From assembly GCA_900466475.1 (NCBI GenBank), contig UBMI01000021.1:62001-126000 (forward strand): 64,000 nt of DNA, in the 5' to 3' direction. Numbering within the stretch: the stretch's first letter is position 1; the number at the start of each line of letters is the position of its first letter. The position numbers were made by a program, and so were the translations under genes. The notes beneath the pieces were generated by a model that was given only the letters and a program-made list of their open reading frames with translations, had not been told where the DNA came from and ran no database searches. Origin of the DNA: Hyphomicrobiales bacterium (GTDB taxonomy: Bacteria > Pseudomonadota > Alphaproteobacteria > Rhizobiales > Rhizobiaceae). Below are positions 49,356-57,886 of the stretch, piece by piece.

Positions 49356-50702
49356 TTAGTGGCCCGCCTTGGTGCCCATCAGGCGATGGCGCAGTGCATT
49401 CGATGCGGTATCGAACAGGAAGACGACGATCAGGATCAGGATGACCATGTATGCGACATTCTCCCAATTGGAATTGGTGCGCATGGCTTCCCAGAGCTTG
49501 AGACCGATACCGCCGGCGCCAACGGCGCCGATGATCGTCGCGCCGCGTACGTTCGATTCCCACTGATAGAGCGTCTGGCTGACGATAACAGGGACGATCT
49601 GCGGCATGATGCCGTAGCGATGCACCAGCACGGTCGAGGCGCCAGTCGACTTCACGCCTTCGCGCGGCTTGTTGTCGATATTCTCGAGACCTTCCGAGTA
49701 GAGCTTGCCGAGCGTGCCCGTCTCCGTGAGGAAAATGGCGCCGGAACCGGCAAGAGGGCCGGGGCCGAAGGCGCGCGTCAGGAACAGCGCCCAGATCAGC
49801 ATGTCGACCGAACGCAGGAAGTCGAAGAAGCGCTTCAGGGCCTGATTGAGGAACCTGTTTGGCGTGATATTGCGCGCTGCCATGAAGGCGAGCGGGAAGG
49901 CCGCGAGCGAACCGAGCAACGTGCCGAGGAAGGCCATCACGATCGTCTGGAACAACTTGGTCCAGACATCGCCATGCTGCCATTCGCTGTTGTTCCAGAT
50001 ATCGTCGAAAGCGAGCGACAGGTTCGACTGATCGGGATGGATACGCGGGCCGGAGACGATGAGACTGATGACCTCGCTTGCCGGCTTGTCGAAGAAGGGC
50101 GACTGCGTATCGAAGACGAAGTTCGCCCAGCCGATAAATCGCTTGCGCACTTTCACGCGGTCGACGGAAATGCTGACATCCCCTGCAAAGCCAAGATTGG
50201 CGAGCACGTTGTCGTCATAGACCGTCATCCAGCCCGGCACCGGACCGACGACTTTCGGTGCGCCGCTGCTGACATCGACCGGCACCGTCATGCCATGGGC
50301 AACGATCGTCGTCTGGCTCTTGCTGACTGTCACTGTGCGGCCGCTGCCGCCGACGAGAACAGTGATGCTGCCGTCCGTGTTGGTTTTCAACCAATCCGGA
50401 TGCGGATCGTCGCCAAGCGGTGAGAAGCGCGGGTAGCGCGTCTGGATCGTGCCATCGTCCTGGATACGGAATTCCGGCTGCACGTCATAGCTGATCCACT
50501 GGCTCATATAGATGCCGAAACGTTCCCAGTGGGCTTCGGCGATGAGCTTCGGCAGGTCGAAAAACCAGACGGCATAAAAGCCGTAGAGGATTGTCGCGAG
50601 CACAATGAGGAGACCGCCGAAACGCTGGCGGAACGACTTGTGAAAATATTCCGGATAGCGCGTTTCGATCTCATGCATGCGGTTTGCGTCGATGACCGTC
50701 AT
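49356..50702 (-). CDS. phnE: Phosphonate ABC transporter permease PhnE (second copy, long form)
   Basis: This 448-residue permease forms the membrane channel with PhnE1 and PhnC. Helices near residues 31-48 and 250-440 include the ABC loop EGLENIDNKPREGVKSTGAS and AVGAGGIGLKLWEAM. Between the first and second helices lies an insertion of about 170 residues (75-245), hydrophilic with beta-rich segments, which is longer than the usual PhnE and would face the periplasm. It starts 8 bases after phnE1. Confidence 0.92.
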   Translation of the reverse strand: MTVIDANRMHEIETRYPEYFHKSFRQRFGGLLIVLATILYGFYAVWFFDLPKLIAEAHWERFGIYMSQWISYDVQPEFRIQDDGTIQTRYPRFSPLGDDPHPDWLKTNTDGSITVLVGGSGRTVTVSKSQTTIVAHGMTVPVDVSSGAPKVVGPVPGWMTVYDDNVLANLGFAGDVSISVDRVKVRKRFIGWANFVFDTQSPFFDKPASEVISLIVSGPRIHPDQSNLSLAFDDIWNNSEWQHGDVWTKLFQTIVMAFLGTLLGSLAAFPLAFMAARNITPNRFLNQALKRFFDFLRSVDMLIWALFLTRAFGPGPLAGSGAIFLTETGTLGKLYSEGLENIDNKPREGVKSTGASTVLVHRYGIMPQIVPVIVSQTLYQWESNVRGATIIGAVGAGGIGLKLWEAMRTNSNWENVAYMVILILIVVFLFDTASNALRHRLMGTKAGH

Positions 50703-50709
50703 GGCAGCC

Positions 50710-51675
50710 TCAATGTTGCAGGAGGAAGGCGTGTTCGCCGACGAGCCGGCGGCGCAGCCAGGCGGAGAACTGGTCGACAGCGACAATCGTCACGAAGAGC
50801 AGCAGCACGAGCGCCACGGTCTTCGCGCCGAAACCGCGGGAAATGGAAAGCTTGAGCTCTTCACCGATACCGCCGCCGCCGACGGCGCCGATGATGGTCG
50901 AAGCGCGCACGTTGATCTCAAGGCGCAGCAGCGCATAGGACGCATAGTTCGGCATGACCTGCGGCAGGGCGGCGAAACGTACCCGCTCCAGCCAGTTCGC
51001 GCCGACGGCGCGCATGCCTTCGTCCGGTTTCATGTCGATGTTTTCAGCAACTTCATAGAAGAGCTTGCCGAGTGCGCCGATCGTGTGGAGCGTGATCGCA
51101 ATAATGGCGGCCACCGGTCCGATCGAGAGGATCGCCGAAAACAGGCCAGCGATGACGATTTCCGGGAAGGCGCGCAGGAATTCCATGATGCGCTTTGTAA
51201 AGATGCGCAGCGGCCAGTTCTTCGTCAGATTGCGTGCAGCAAAGAAGCTAAGCGGAACGGCGAAGACGAAGGCGATGATGGTCGAAACGAGGGCGATATT
51301 GATCGTGACGATCATCAGCTCGAAATATTCGGGGATGTAGAAGCTGCCCCAGACATAGACGCGGCCATTGGCGAAATTGAATTCTTCGCCACCCTTGTCA
51401 TTCGGGCTCGCAATATCGAAAAGCGCGCGCCAGACATCGGTCCAGTCTTTTGGGATAAGCCAGCTCAGGAAGTCGAACAAATGCGGCAGGCGTTCGAAGA
51501 AGTGACCGGCATTGCTCTCGTCGGCAAAGCGCACGGAGCTGACGAAGGCGGCGATGAGGATCACCAGACCAAGGGCGGTATAGAAACGCCGCCTGGCGAT
51601 CATCCTGTCCCAAGCGGTGGCGATTTCCTTCGTGCTCTGCATCGGCACATGCTGCTGTGTATCGGCAATAGTCAT
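50710..51675 (-). CDS. phnE: Phosphonate ABC transporter permease PhnE (first copy)
   Basis: The 321-residue permease has six predicted helices, the EAA-type loop MRAVGANWLERVRFAALPQV and GAVGGGGIGEELKLSISRGF. It pairs with the longer permease downstream to carry phosphonate, and possibly phosphate, across the inner membrane. In S. meliloti the homologous PhoCDET system is a high-affinity phosphate/phosphonate importer. An RIME2-like repeat and terminator separate it from phnD upstream. Confidence 0.93.
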   Translation of the reverse strand: MTIADTQQHVPMQSTKEIATAWDRMIARRRFYTALGLVILIAAFVSSVRFADESNAGHFFERLPHLFDFLSWLIPKDWTDVWRALFDIASPNDKGGEEFNFANGRVYVWGSFYIPEYFELMIVTINIALVSTIIAFVFAVPLSFFAARNLTKNWPLRIFTKRIMEFLRAFPEIVIAGLFSAILSIGPVAAIIAITLHTIGALGKLFYEVAENIDMKPDEGMRAVGANWLERVRFAALPQVMPNYASYALLRLEINVRASTIIGAVGGGGIGEELKLSISRGFGAKTVALVLLLFVTIVAVDQFSAWLRRRLVGEHAFLLQH

Positions 51676-51690
51676 GAACGCCCCGCCTAC

Positions 51691-51788
51691 TGCATAATTC
51701 CTTAAATCGGGCTCGATTTAAGGATGAAATTATGCAGCAATTTAGAGTTCTACAGCGTCCTTTGCGCGTTTGACGCGCGGCGCTGTAG
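51691..51788. repeat. RIME2-like palindromic repeat between phnD and phnE1
   Basis: The element has two palindromes: TGCATAATTCCTTAAATCG mirrored by CGATTTAAGG and AAATTATGCA, then CTACAGCG mirrored by CGCTGTAG with an inner GCGCGT/ACGCGC stem. This form recurs in many rhizobial intergenic regions. Here it sits inside an operon, between the phnD terminator and phnE1. Confidence 0.75.
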
Positions 51789-51795
51789 TCACAAG

Positions 51796-51822
51796 AAAAA
51801 GGGCGGCCGTTGCCGGCCGCCC
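51796..51822 (-). terminator. Intrinsic terminator after phnD
   Basis: On the minus strand GGGCGGCCG and CGGCCGCCC pair around GCAA, followed by TTTTTCTT. It lies 19 bases past the phnD stop and before phnE1, so it likely reduces permease expression relative to the binding protein. Confidence 0.85.
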
Positions 51823-51840
51823 CGTATACGGATGGCGCAA

Positions 51841-52749
51841 TCAGCCGCCGATAGCAGCCTTACGAACTTCTACGACAGCGTTGTAGAAGTCGTGCTTGAC
51901 CGGGGCGTAGCCCTTGTAGTCGCCGCCTTCGATAGCTGCGAAGCACTTGTGGTCCTTCTCCGGCAGGGCCGTGAAGAAGGCGGTGAGCTTCTTCTGCCAC
52001 TCTTCGCCGAGAGCGTTGCGAACGACGAGCGGGCCGTTCGGGATCAGCGGCGAACGCCATACTTCAACGAGCTTGTTCGGATCGACGGCGCCCTTGTCGA
52101 CTTCCTTGCGGAAGGTACCGGAGGTGTAGCCGTCCTTGAAGTCGCCGATGCCCGAGCTATCGTCAACAGCAACGTCGACCTTGCCGTCGTAAGCAGCGAG
52201 CAGGTTGTTCTCGTGGCCGCCGTTGAACTGGGTGGAAGCGAAGAACTTGTCGTTCGGCATGCCCGTGTCCTTCGGGATCTGCGTCAGCGGAACGAGATAG
52301 CCCGAGGTGGAGTCCGGATCGGCGTAGCCGAGCTTCTTGCCCTTGGCGTCCTTGATCGTCTTGATGCCGGAGGACTTCAGGGCGAGACCGATCGAGTAGT
52401 AACCCGTGGAGCCGTCCTTCTGCTGCGTCGTCAGGATCGGCGTAACAGCCTTCGGGTCCTTGATGTAAACGGATGCGTAGCCGGAAGCGCCGAGTTCAGC
52501 GAAGTCGAGCGTGCCGCCGAGGAGGCCCTGGATAACGCCGTCATAGTCGGCGGCCGGGAAGAGCGAAACCTTCTCGAAGCCGAATTCCTGCTTCAGGTGG
52601 TCTGCAAGGCAGGCGTAGTTGCGCAGGCGGTCGGTTTCGTTTTCGCCGCCGAGGATGCCGACGCGGAATTCCTTGAGGTCAGCGGCATTGGCAGCGCCAG
52701 CTGCGAGCGACAGGATCGCCGTAGCCGCAAAAAGTGCTTTCTTCAACAT
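51841..52749 (-). CDS. phnD: Phosphonate ABC transporter substrate-binding protein
   Basis: PhnD is the periplasmic receptor for phosphonates and phosphate. The start at 52749 gives a signal peptide (MLKKALFAATAILSLAAGAANA) and a 302-residue precursor. FRVGILGGENETDRLRNYACLADHLKQEFG and LADPDSTSGYLVPLTQI-type sequence (GYADPDSTSGYLVP) mark the two-lobed PhnD family, including the phosphonate-binding ST-S region. It lies 89 bases after phnC and is followed by a terminator. Confidence 0.94.
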   Translation of the reverse strand: MLKKALFAATAILSLAAGAANAADLKEFRVGILGGENETDRLRNYACLADHLKQEFGFEKVSLFPAADYDGVIQGLLGGTLDFAELGASGYASVYIKDPKAVTPILTTQQKDGSTGYYSIGLALKSSGIKTIKDAKGKKLGYADPDSTSGYLVPLTQIPKDTGMPNDKFFASTQFNGGHENNLLAAYDGKVDVAVDDSSGIGDFKDGYTSGTFRKEVDKGAVDPNKLVEVWRSPLIPNGPLVVRNALGEEWQKKLTAFFTALPEKDHKCFAAIEGGDYKGYAPVKHDFYNAVVEVRKAAIGG

Positions 52750-52837
52750 GGGTTCTCTCCTGAATGACCGGGCGCCCGGTCGTTTTGGTACGAAGAAATC
52801 TGCCCTTGACGCGGGCATTCGATCGCGGCCGCCCCTC

Positions 52838-53686
52838 TCACAGACCGGCCAGCGCCAGCGGTTGGGTGCCGGCGGATTGGTTTTCGGCTCCTTCCGGAGC
52901 GATATTGATTGCGGTCGAGGTCATCGTTTCGTCGATGCCCGCACCGTCCTTGTCCGTGCCGTAGATTTCCTTCACGGCCTCGGTGGTGAGTTCGGAAGGC
53001 TTGCCGTCGAAAACGACGCGGCCGCCTGCCATGCCGACGATGCGTTCGCAGTAGCTGCGGGCCGTATCGAGCGTGTGCAGGTTGGTGATGACGGTGATGC
53101 CCTCACGCTCGTTGATGTCGCGCAGGGCATCCATGACGATCTTGGCGTTCAGCGGGTCGAGCGAGGCGATCGGCTCGTCGGCCAGAACCATCTTCGGGTT
53201 CTGCATCAGCGCGCGGGCGATCGCCACACGCTGCTGCTGGCCGCCCGAAAGCGTGCCGGCTGCCTGCAGTGCCGTCTGCTCGATGCCGAGGCGCTCGAGT
53301 GCCGCGATCGCCTGGATGCGCTCTTCGCGGGTGAAGACGTTGAGCAGGCTAAGGACCGTCGAGCGATGGTTGAGACGGCCGAGCATGACGTTGGTCAGAA
53401 CGTCGAGGCGCGGCACGAGGTTGAACTGCTGGAAGATCATCGCACAGTCGCGCTGCCAGTTGCGCAATGCCTGACCGCGAAGGCCGGAAACCTCGACACC
53501 GCCGAAATGGATGGTGCCGGAGGAAGGTTCCTGCAGGCGGTTGATCATACGCAGGAGCGTAGACTTGCCGGCGCCCGACCGGCCGATGATGCCGACCATC
53601 TGGCCCTGAGGAATGTTCAGCGTTACGGAATCGACAGCGAGCTTCTTTCCGAACCGGCGTGTGACATTCTTCAGTTCGAACATCAT
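52838..53686 (-). CDS. phnC: Phosphonate ABC transporter ATP-binding protein
   Basis: PhnC powers phosphonate import. The ~282-residue ABC subunit shows Walker A GRSGAGKSTLLRMIN, signature LSGGQQQRVAIARALM and Walker B MVLADEPIASLDP. The start at 53686 is the first ATG after GAGGGAAG. The upstream 116 bases contain a Pho box, so phnC-phnD-phnE1-phnE2 can be transcribed independently of phnG-phnL. Confidence 0.95.
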   Translation of the reverse strand: MMFELKNVTRRFGKKLAVDSVTLNIPQGQMVGIIGRSGAGKSTLLRMINRLQEPSSGTIHFGGVEVSGLRGQALRNWQRDCAMIFQQFNLVPRLDVLTNVMLGRLNHRSTVLSLLNVFTREERIQAIAALERLGIEQTALQAAGTLSGGQQQRVAIARALMQNPKMVLADEPIASLDPLNAKIVMDALRDINEREGITVITNLHTLDTARSYCERIVGMAGGRVVFDGKPSELTTEAVKEIYGTDKDGAGIDETMTSTAINIAPEGAENQSAGTQPLALAGL

Positions 53687-53749
53687 GCTCTTCCCTCGCA
53701 TTTCAGGCTTGCTTCTGGGATCGCATTAGTCCCGCTTCATGAACCTCGC

Positions 53750-53767
53750 GTGTCAGTTTTGTGTAAG
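53750..53767 (-). promoter_or_regulatory. Probable Pho box upstream of phnC
   Basis: On the minus strand CTTACAC-AAAA-CTGACAC has the 7-4-7 spacing of the PhoB direct repeat (consensus CTGTCAT/CTGTCAC); the halves match the CTGTCAC form at 5 and 6 of 7 positions. It lies 64 bases upstream of the phnC ATG. PhoB control under phosphate limitation is expected by analogy with S. meliloti phoCDET. Confidence 0.6.
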
Positions 53768-53801
53768 TCCTGTCACAAAACTCTGCCCCGCAATATTCGG
53801 C

Positions 53802-54419
53802 TCAACCGCCGTAGCGCGAAAGGAAGTCTTCGGCGCCAAGTGCCCGGAAATCAGCCAGTGCGCCGCGCAGCCGGTCGTGTTCCCAGTCCCACCAGGCAAG
53901 CCTGTCCATGCGCTCGCCGATCTCCCTCGGAAAGCGCTCTCGGATGAGCTTGGCCGGCACGCCGCCAACGATCGTGTAGGGAGCGACATCCTTCGAGACG
54001 ACTGCCCCCGCGCCGATGATGGCCCCGTTGCCAACGGTCACGCCGGGCAGGATCGTGGCGCCATGACCGATCCAGACATCATTGCCGATGACGACCCGGT
54101 TGGAGCGGCGCCATTCGAAGAATTCGCTCTCCATGTCGGCATCCGGCCAGTAATCGACGGCGCGGTAGGTGAAGTGGTGCAGCGTCGCTCGCCAGGTCGG
54201 ATGGTTGGTTGCGTTGATACGCACCGCAGCGGCGATGTTGACGAACTTGCCGATCGTCGCGCACCAGATCGAGCCGTCCTGCATGATGTAGGAATAGTCG
54301 CCGAACTCCGCTTCGCTGATGCGGCAGCGCTCGGAAACTTCCGTGTAGCGGCCGAAGGTCGAGTTGGAGACGGAGGCTGTTTCATGGAAATAGGGCTCGA
54401 CACCCAGCTTGCGGCTCAT
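53802..54419 (-). CDS. Phosphonate-cluster hexapeptide transferase
   Basis: The 205-residue left-handed beta-helix protein has repeated hexapeptides (GNDVWIGHGATILPGVTVGNGAIIGAGAVVSKDV) typical of the chloramphenicol/xenobiotic acetyltransferase group. This clade is repeatedly found beside phnL and may acylate phosphonates or pathway intermediates, like the unrelated PhnO. The ATG overlaps the phnL stop by four bases. Confidence 0.9.
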   Translation of the reverse strand: MSRKLGVEPYFHETASVSNSTFGRYTEVSERCRISEAEFGDYSYIMQDGSIWCATIGKFVNIAAAVRINATNHPTWRATLHHFTYRAVDYWPDADMESEFFEWRRSNRVVIGNDVWIGHGATILPGVTVGNGAIIGAGAVVSKDVAPYTIVGGVPAKLIRERFPREIGERMDRLAWWDWEHDRLRGALADFRALGAEDFLSRYGG

Positions 54420-55126
54420 GCTGCGATCGCCTTTCGCGGAGAGAATTGCTGGACGTCGAGAATGCGGTCGGCAACAGCTTCACGCACTTCCTCGTCGTGG
54501 AAGATGCCGAGCAAAGCGACGCCCGCCTTCTTCTTTTCCTCGATCATGCCGACGACGACGGCGCGGTTCTTCGCGTCGAGCGAGGCGGTCGGCTCGTCGA
54601 GCAGCAGGATCGTGTGATCGGTGATGAAGCCGCGGGCGATGTTGACGCGCTGCTGTTCGCCGCCCGAGAAGGTGGAGGGCGGCAGCTGCCAGAGCGCTTC
54701 CGGCAGGTTGAGCTTTTCGAGCAGGCTTGCTGCCTTTTCGCGGGCGCTGTCGGCCGCTTCGCCGCGTGCAAGCAGCGGCTCGGCGACGACGTCGAGGGCC
54801 GCAACACGCGGCACAGTGCGCAGGAACTGGCTGACGTAACCGAGCGTGTGGCGCCGCACGTCCAGGACGGTGCGCGGGTCGCCGGCGGCGAGGTCGACGA
54901 TCTTGCCCTTGTGGTTGACGAGGATCTGTCCGCTGTCGACGGCATAATTGCCGTAGATCATCTTGAGCAGCGAGCTTTTGCCGATGCCCGATGGGCCACC
55001 GAGCACGACGCATTCGGCCGATGCCACCGAGAAGGAGACATCCGAGACGACCGGCAGCTTGAGGCCGTCGCGCAGGTGCATGGTGAAGCTTTTGGCGACT
55101 TCTGAAACGACGAGAGGTGTTGCCAT
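54416..55126 (-). CDS. phnL: C-P lyase ABC-type subunit PhnL
   Basis: PhnL joins PhnGHI in making ribose 1-methylphosphonate 5-triphosphate from ATP and methylphosphonate. The ~236-residue ATPase has Walker A GPSGIGKSSLLKMIYG, signature FSGGEQQRVNIARGF and Walker B LLLLDEPTASLD. The start at 55126 (MATPLVVSEVAKSF) lies 4 bases after phnK stop. It has no membrane partner, which is normal for PhnK and PhnL. Confidence 0.94.
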   Translation of the reverse strand: MATPLVVSEVAKSFTMHLRDGLKLPVVSDVSFSVASAECVVLGGPSGIGKSSLLKMIYGNYAVDSGQILVNHKGKIVDLAAGDPRTVLDVRRHTLGYVSQFLRTVPRVAALDVVAEPLLARGEAADSAREKAASLLEKLNLPEALWQLPPSTFSGGEQQRVNIARGFITDHTILLLDEPTASLDAKNRAVVVGMIEEKKKAGVALLGIFHDEEVREAVADRILDVQQFSPRKAIAA

Positions 55127-55130
55127 TTTC

Positions 55131-55907
55131 TTAAACCTGCAGGATCGAGGAAACGAGGAGCTGGGTATAGGGCTCGCGCGGGTCGTCCAGCACACGGTCA
55201 GTCAGACCCTGCTCGATGACATGGCCGTCCTTCATCACCATCATTCGGTGCGACAGGAGGCGGGCGACGGCGAGATCGTGCGTGACGATGATGGCCGAGA
55301 GACCGAGATCGTTGACGAGGCCGCGCACCAGATCGAGGAGGCGTGCCTGCACTGAAACGTCGAGACCGCCGGTTGGCTCATCCATGAACACGAGGCGCGG
55401 GCCGGTGACGAGGTTGCGGGCGATCTGCAGGCGCTGGCGCATGCCGCCGGAAAAGGCGCGCGGCTGGTCATCGATGCGGCCGGCGTCGATTTCGACGCGC
55501 TCCAGCCAGTCGATTGCGGTGGAGCGGATCTTGCCATAGTGCCGGTCGCCGATCGCCATGAGGCGTTCGCCAACATTGGCGCCGGCTGAGACCGTCATGC
55601 GCAGTCCGTCGGCCGGGTTCTGGTGCACGAAGCCCCAGTCGGTGCGCATCAGAAAGCGGCGCTCGACCTCGTTCATGTGGTAAAGGTCGCGGTAGCTGCC
55701 GTCGCGCATGTGATATTCGACGCTGCCGGTCGTCGGCATCAGCCGGGTAGAAATGCAGTTGAGCAGCGTCGTCTTGCCCGAGCCGGATTCGCCGACGATG
55801 GCGAGCACTTCGCCTGGCCAGAGCTCGAAGGAGACATTCTTGCAGCCGATGCGGTTGCCGTAGAATTTCGAGAGGTCGCTGACTTTGAGAAGCGGTGTTT
55901 CGGTCAT
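55131..55907 (-). CDS. phnK: C-P lyase ABC-type subunit PhnK
   Basis: PhnK binds the PhnGHIJ core complex and couples ATP turnover to it. The 258-residue ATPase shows Walker A GESGSGKTTLLNCI, signature FSGGMRQRLQIARNL and Walker B LVFMDEPTGGLD. The ATG overlaps the phnJ stop by four bases. The start at 55907 matches the conserved MTETPLLKVSDLSKFYG. Confidence 0.95.
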   Translation of the reverse strand: MTETPLLKVSDLSKFYGNRIGCKNVSFELWPGEVLAIVGESGSGKTTLLNCISTRLMPTTGSVEYHMRDGSYRDLYHMNEVERRFLMRTDWGFVHQNPADGLRMTVSAGANVGERLMAIGDRHYGKIRSTAIDWLERVEIDAGRIDDQPRAFSGGMRQRLQIARNLVTGPRLVFMDEPTGGLDVSVQARLLDLVRGLVNDLGLSAIIVTHDLAVARLLSHRMMVMKDGHVIEQGLTDRVLDDPREPYTQLLVSSILQV

Positions 55908-56779
55908 TCTGCAGCCTCCCGGGCCAGCATTTCTCCGGCATGTCCATGTGCTCGGCGGTCGTCGCAATAGTCGGTGTCGGAGCAGACGAACATGCGCCCG
56001 CCCTTGTCGTCGAGGATCACTTCGTCGAGATAGACTTCCTCCGCGCCGCAGAGCGCGCATGGCTTGCCGAAGCGCTGGATCTCGAAGGGATGGTCTTCGA
56101 AATCGAGGCTGACGACATCCGTATAGGGCGGCACCGCATAGATGCGCTTTTCACGACCGGCGCCGAAGAGCTGCAGTGCCTCGGACTTGTGCATCTTCGG
56201 ATTGTCGAATTTCGGCGTCGGCGACGGGTCCATGACATAGCGGCCGTTGACCTTCACCGGATAGGCATAGGTCGTGGCGATGCGGCCGTTGCGGGCGATA
56301 TCCTCGTAGAGCTTCACATGCATGAGGCCGTATTCTTCCAGCGCATGCATCTTGCGTGTCTCGGTTTCGCGCGGTTCGAGGAAGCGCAGCGGTTCCGGGA
56401 TCGGCACCTGGTAGACGAGAACCTGCCCGGTCCCGAGCTTTTCCTCGGGGATGCGATGGCGCGTCTGGATGATCGTCGCGTCCTTGGTATGGGTCGTGAC
56501 GGCGACATTGGCGACTTTCTGGAAGAAGGCGCGAATGGAGACGGCGTTCGTCGTGTCGTCGGCGCCCTGGTCGATGACCTTGAGAACGTCATCAGGCCCG
56601 ATGATGGCCGCCGTCACCTGCACGCCGCCGGTTCCCCAGCCGTAAGGCATCGGCATTTCTCTGCTGGCAAAGGGAACCTGGTAGCCGGGAATGGCGATCG
56701 CCTTCAGGATGGCGCGGCGGATCATGCGCTTGGTCTGTTCGTCGAGATAGGCGAAATTGTAGGTGGCGAGATCATTCAT
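55904..56779 (-). CDS. phnJ: Alpha-D-ribose 1-methylphosphonate 5-phosphate C-P lyase PhnJ
   Basis: PhnJ is the radical SAM enzyme that cleaves the C-P bond, releasing the alkane (methane from methylphosphonate) and ribosyl cyclic phosphate. The cysteines C241, C244 and C266 that hold the 4Fe-4S cluster and C272, the proposed thiyl radical site, are all present and at the E. coli positions in 291 residues. The four-base overlaps with phnI and phnK keep stoichiometry tight. Confidence 0.97.
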   Translation of the reverse strand: MNDLATYNFAYLDEQTKRMIRRAILKAIAIPGYQVPFASREMPMPYGWGTGGVQVTAAIIGPDDVLKVIDQGADDTTNAVSIRAFFQKVANVAVTTHTKDATIIQTRHRIPEEKLGTGQVLVYQVPIPEPLRFLEPRETETRKMHALEEYGLMHVKLYEDIARNGRIATTYAYPVKVNGRYVMDPSPTPKFDNPKMHKSEALQLFGAGREKRIYAVPPYTDVVSLDFEDHPFEIQRFGKPCALCGAEEVYLDEVILDDKGGRMFVCSDTDYCDDRRAHGHAGEMLAREAAE

Positions 56780-57882
56780 TCGGCGGCCTCCTTTTGGGTC
56801 TCGCCGCTGTCGCGGGCGGCTTCGAAATCGCGGCGCATGCGGCGGACGAGGTCGAGTTCGGCCTGGAAGTCCACATAATGCGGAAGCTTCAGGTGTTCGA
56901 CGAAACCGGTCGCCTGCACGTTGTCGGAATGGGAGATGACGAATTCCTCGTCCTGCGCCGGCGCGGTGATATCCTCGCCAAGCTCTTCAGCGCGCAGCGC
57001 ACGATCGACGAGAGACATGGCCATCGCCTTGCGCTCGCTCTGGCCGAAAACCAGGCCGTAGCCGCGGGTGAACTGTGGCGGCGCCTTGGCCGAACCCTTG
57101 AACTGGTTGACCATCTGGCATTCGGTGAGCTGGATAGGTCCCAAAGAGACGGCGAAGCCAAGTTCCGGTACGTCGAACTCCACCTCGACCTCGCCGATGC
57201 GGATTTCACCGGTGAAGGGGTGGTTGCGGCCGTAGCCACGCTGGGTGGAATAGCCGAGCGCCAGAAGGAAGCCTTCGTCGCCGCGGGCCAGCGCCTGCAG
57301 GCGAAGATCCCTGGTCATCGGGAATTCCATCGGCTCGCGCGTCAGGTCGCCAGTCTCGTGGTCCTCGGGCAGTTCGCCGTCGTTCTCGATCAGCCCTTCC
57401 TGGCCGAGGATTTCGGAAACGCGCATGACGCGGCCGCTCTCCGCCTCGCGCTGCGCCGGCTCTTCCACCGCCTCGTCCGAAAGCAGTGAGGGATCGAGCA
57501 GGCGGTGCGTGTAGTCGAAGGTCGGGCCGAGCAGCTGCCCGCCCGGAAGATCCTTGTAGGTCGCTGAAATACGGCGCTCGATCTGCATGTTCGCGGTATC
57601 GAGCGGCTTCGAATAGCCGAAGCGCGGCAGCGTCGTGCGATAGGCGCGCAGCAGGAAGATCGCCTCGATCATGTCGCCGCGCGACTGGCGCACGGCAAGT
57701 GCTGCAAGAGTGCGGTCGTAGAGCGAGGCTTCCGCCATGACGCGATCGACGGCGAGCGCCAGCTGTTCGACGATCTGCTCGATGCCGATGGCGGGCACGG
57801 AGCGGTCGCCGCGCCGGCGATCGGCGAGCAGGCGGTGGGCATTGGCGATGGCGGCCTCGCCACCCTTGACGGCAACATACAT
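56776..57882 (-). CDS. phnI: C-P lyase core subunit PhnI
   Basis: PhnI acts as the nucleosidase that, with PhnG, PhnH and PhnL, displaces adenine from ATP with methylphosphonate. The 368-residue protein has the family regions MYVAVKGGEAAIANAHRLLAD, GYSTQRGYGRNHPFTGEIRIGEVEV and LTECQMVNQFKGSAK. It begins 4 bases after the phnH stop and overlaps phnJ by four bases. Confidence 0.96.
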   Translation of the reverse strand: MYVAVKGGEAAIANAHRLLADRRRGDRSVPAIGIEQIVEQLALAVDRVMAEASLYDRTLAALAVRQSRGDMIEAIFLLRAYRTTLPRFGYSKPLDTANMQIERRISATYKDLPGGQLLGPTFDYTHRLLDPSLLSDEAVEEPAQREAESGRVMRVSEILGQEGLIENDGELPEDHETGDLTREPMEFPMTRDLRLQALARGDEGFLLALGYSTQRGYGRNHPFTGEIRIGEVEVEFDVPELGFAVSLGPIQLTECQMVNQFKGSAKAPPQFTRGYGLVFGQSERKAMAMSLVDRALRAEELGEDITAPAQDEEFVISHSDNVQATGFVEHLKLPHYVDFQAELDLVRRMRRDFEAARDSGETQKEAAE

Positions 57883-57886
57883 GAGC

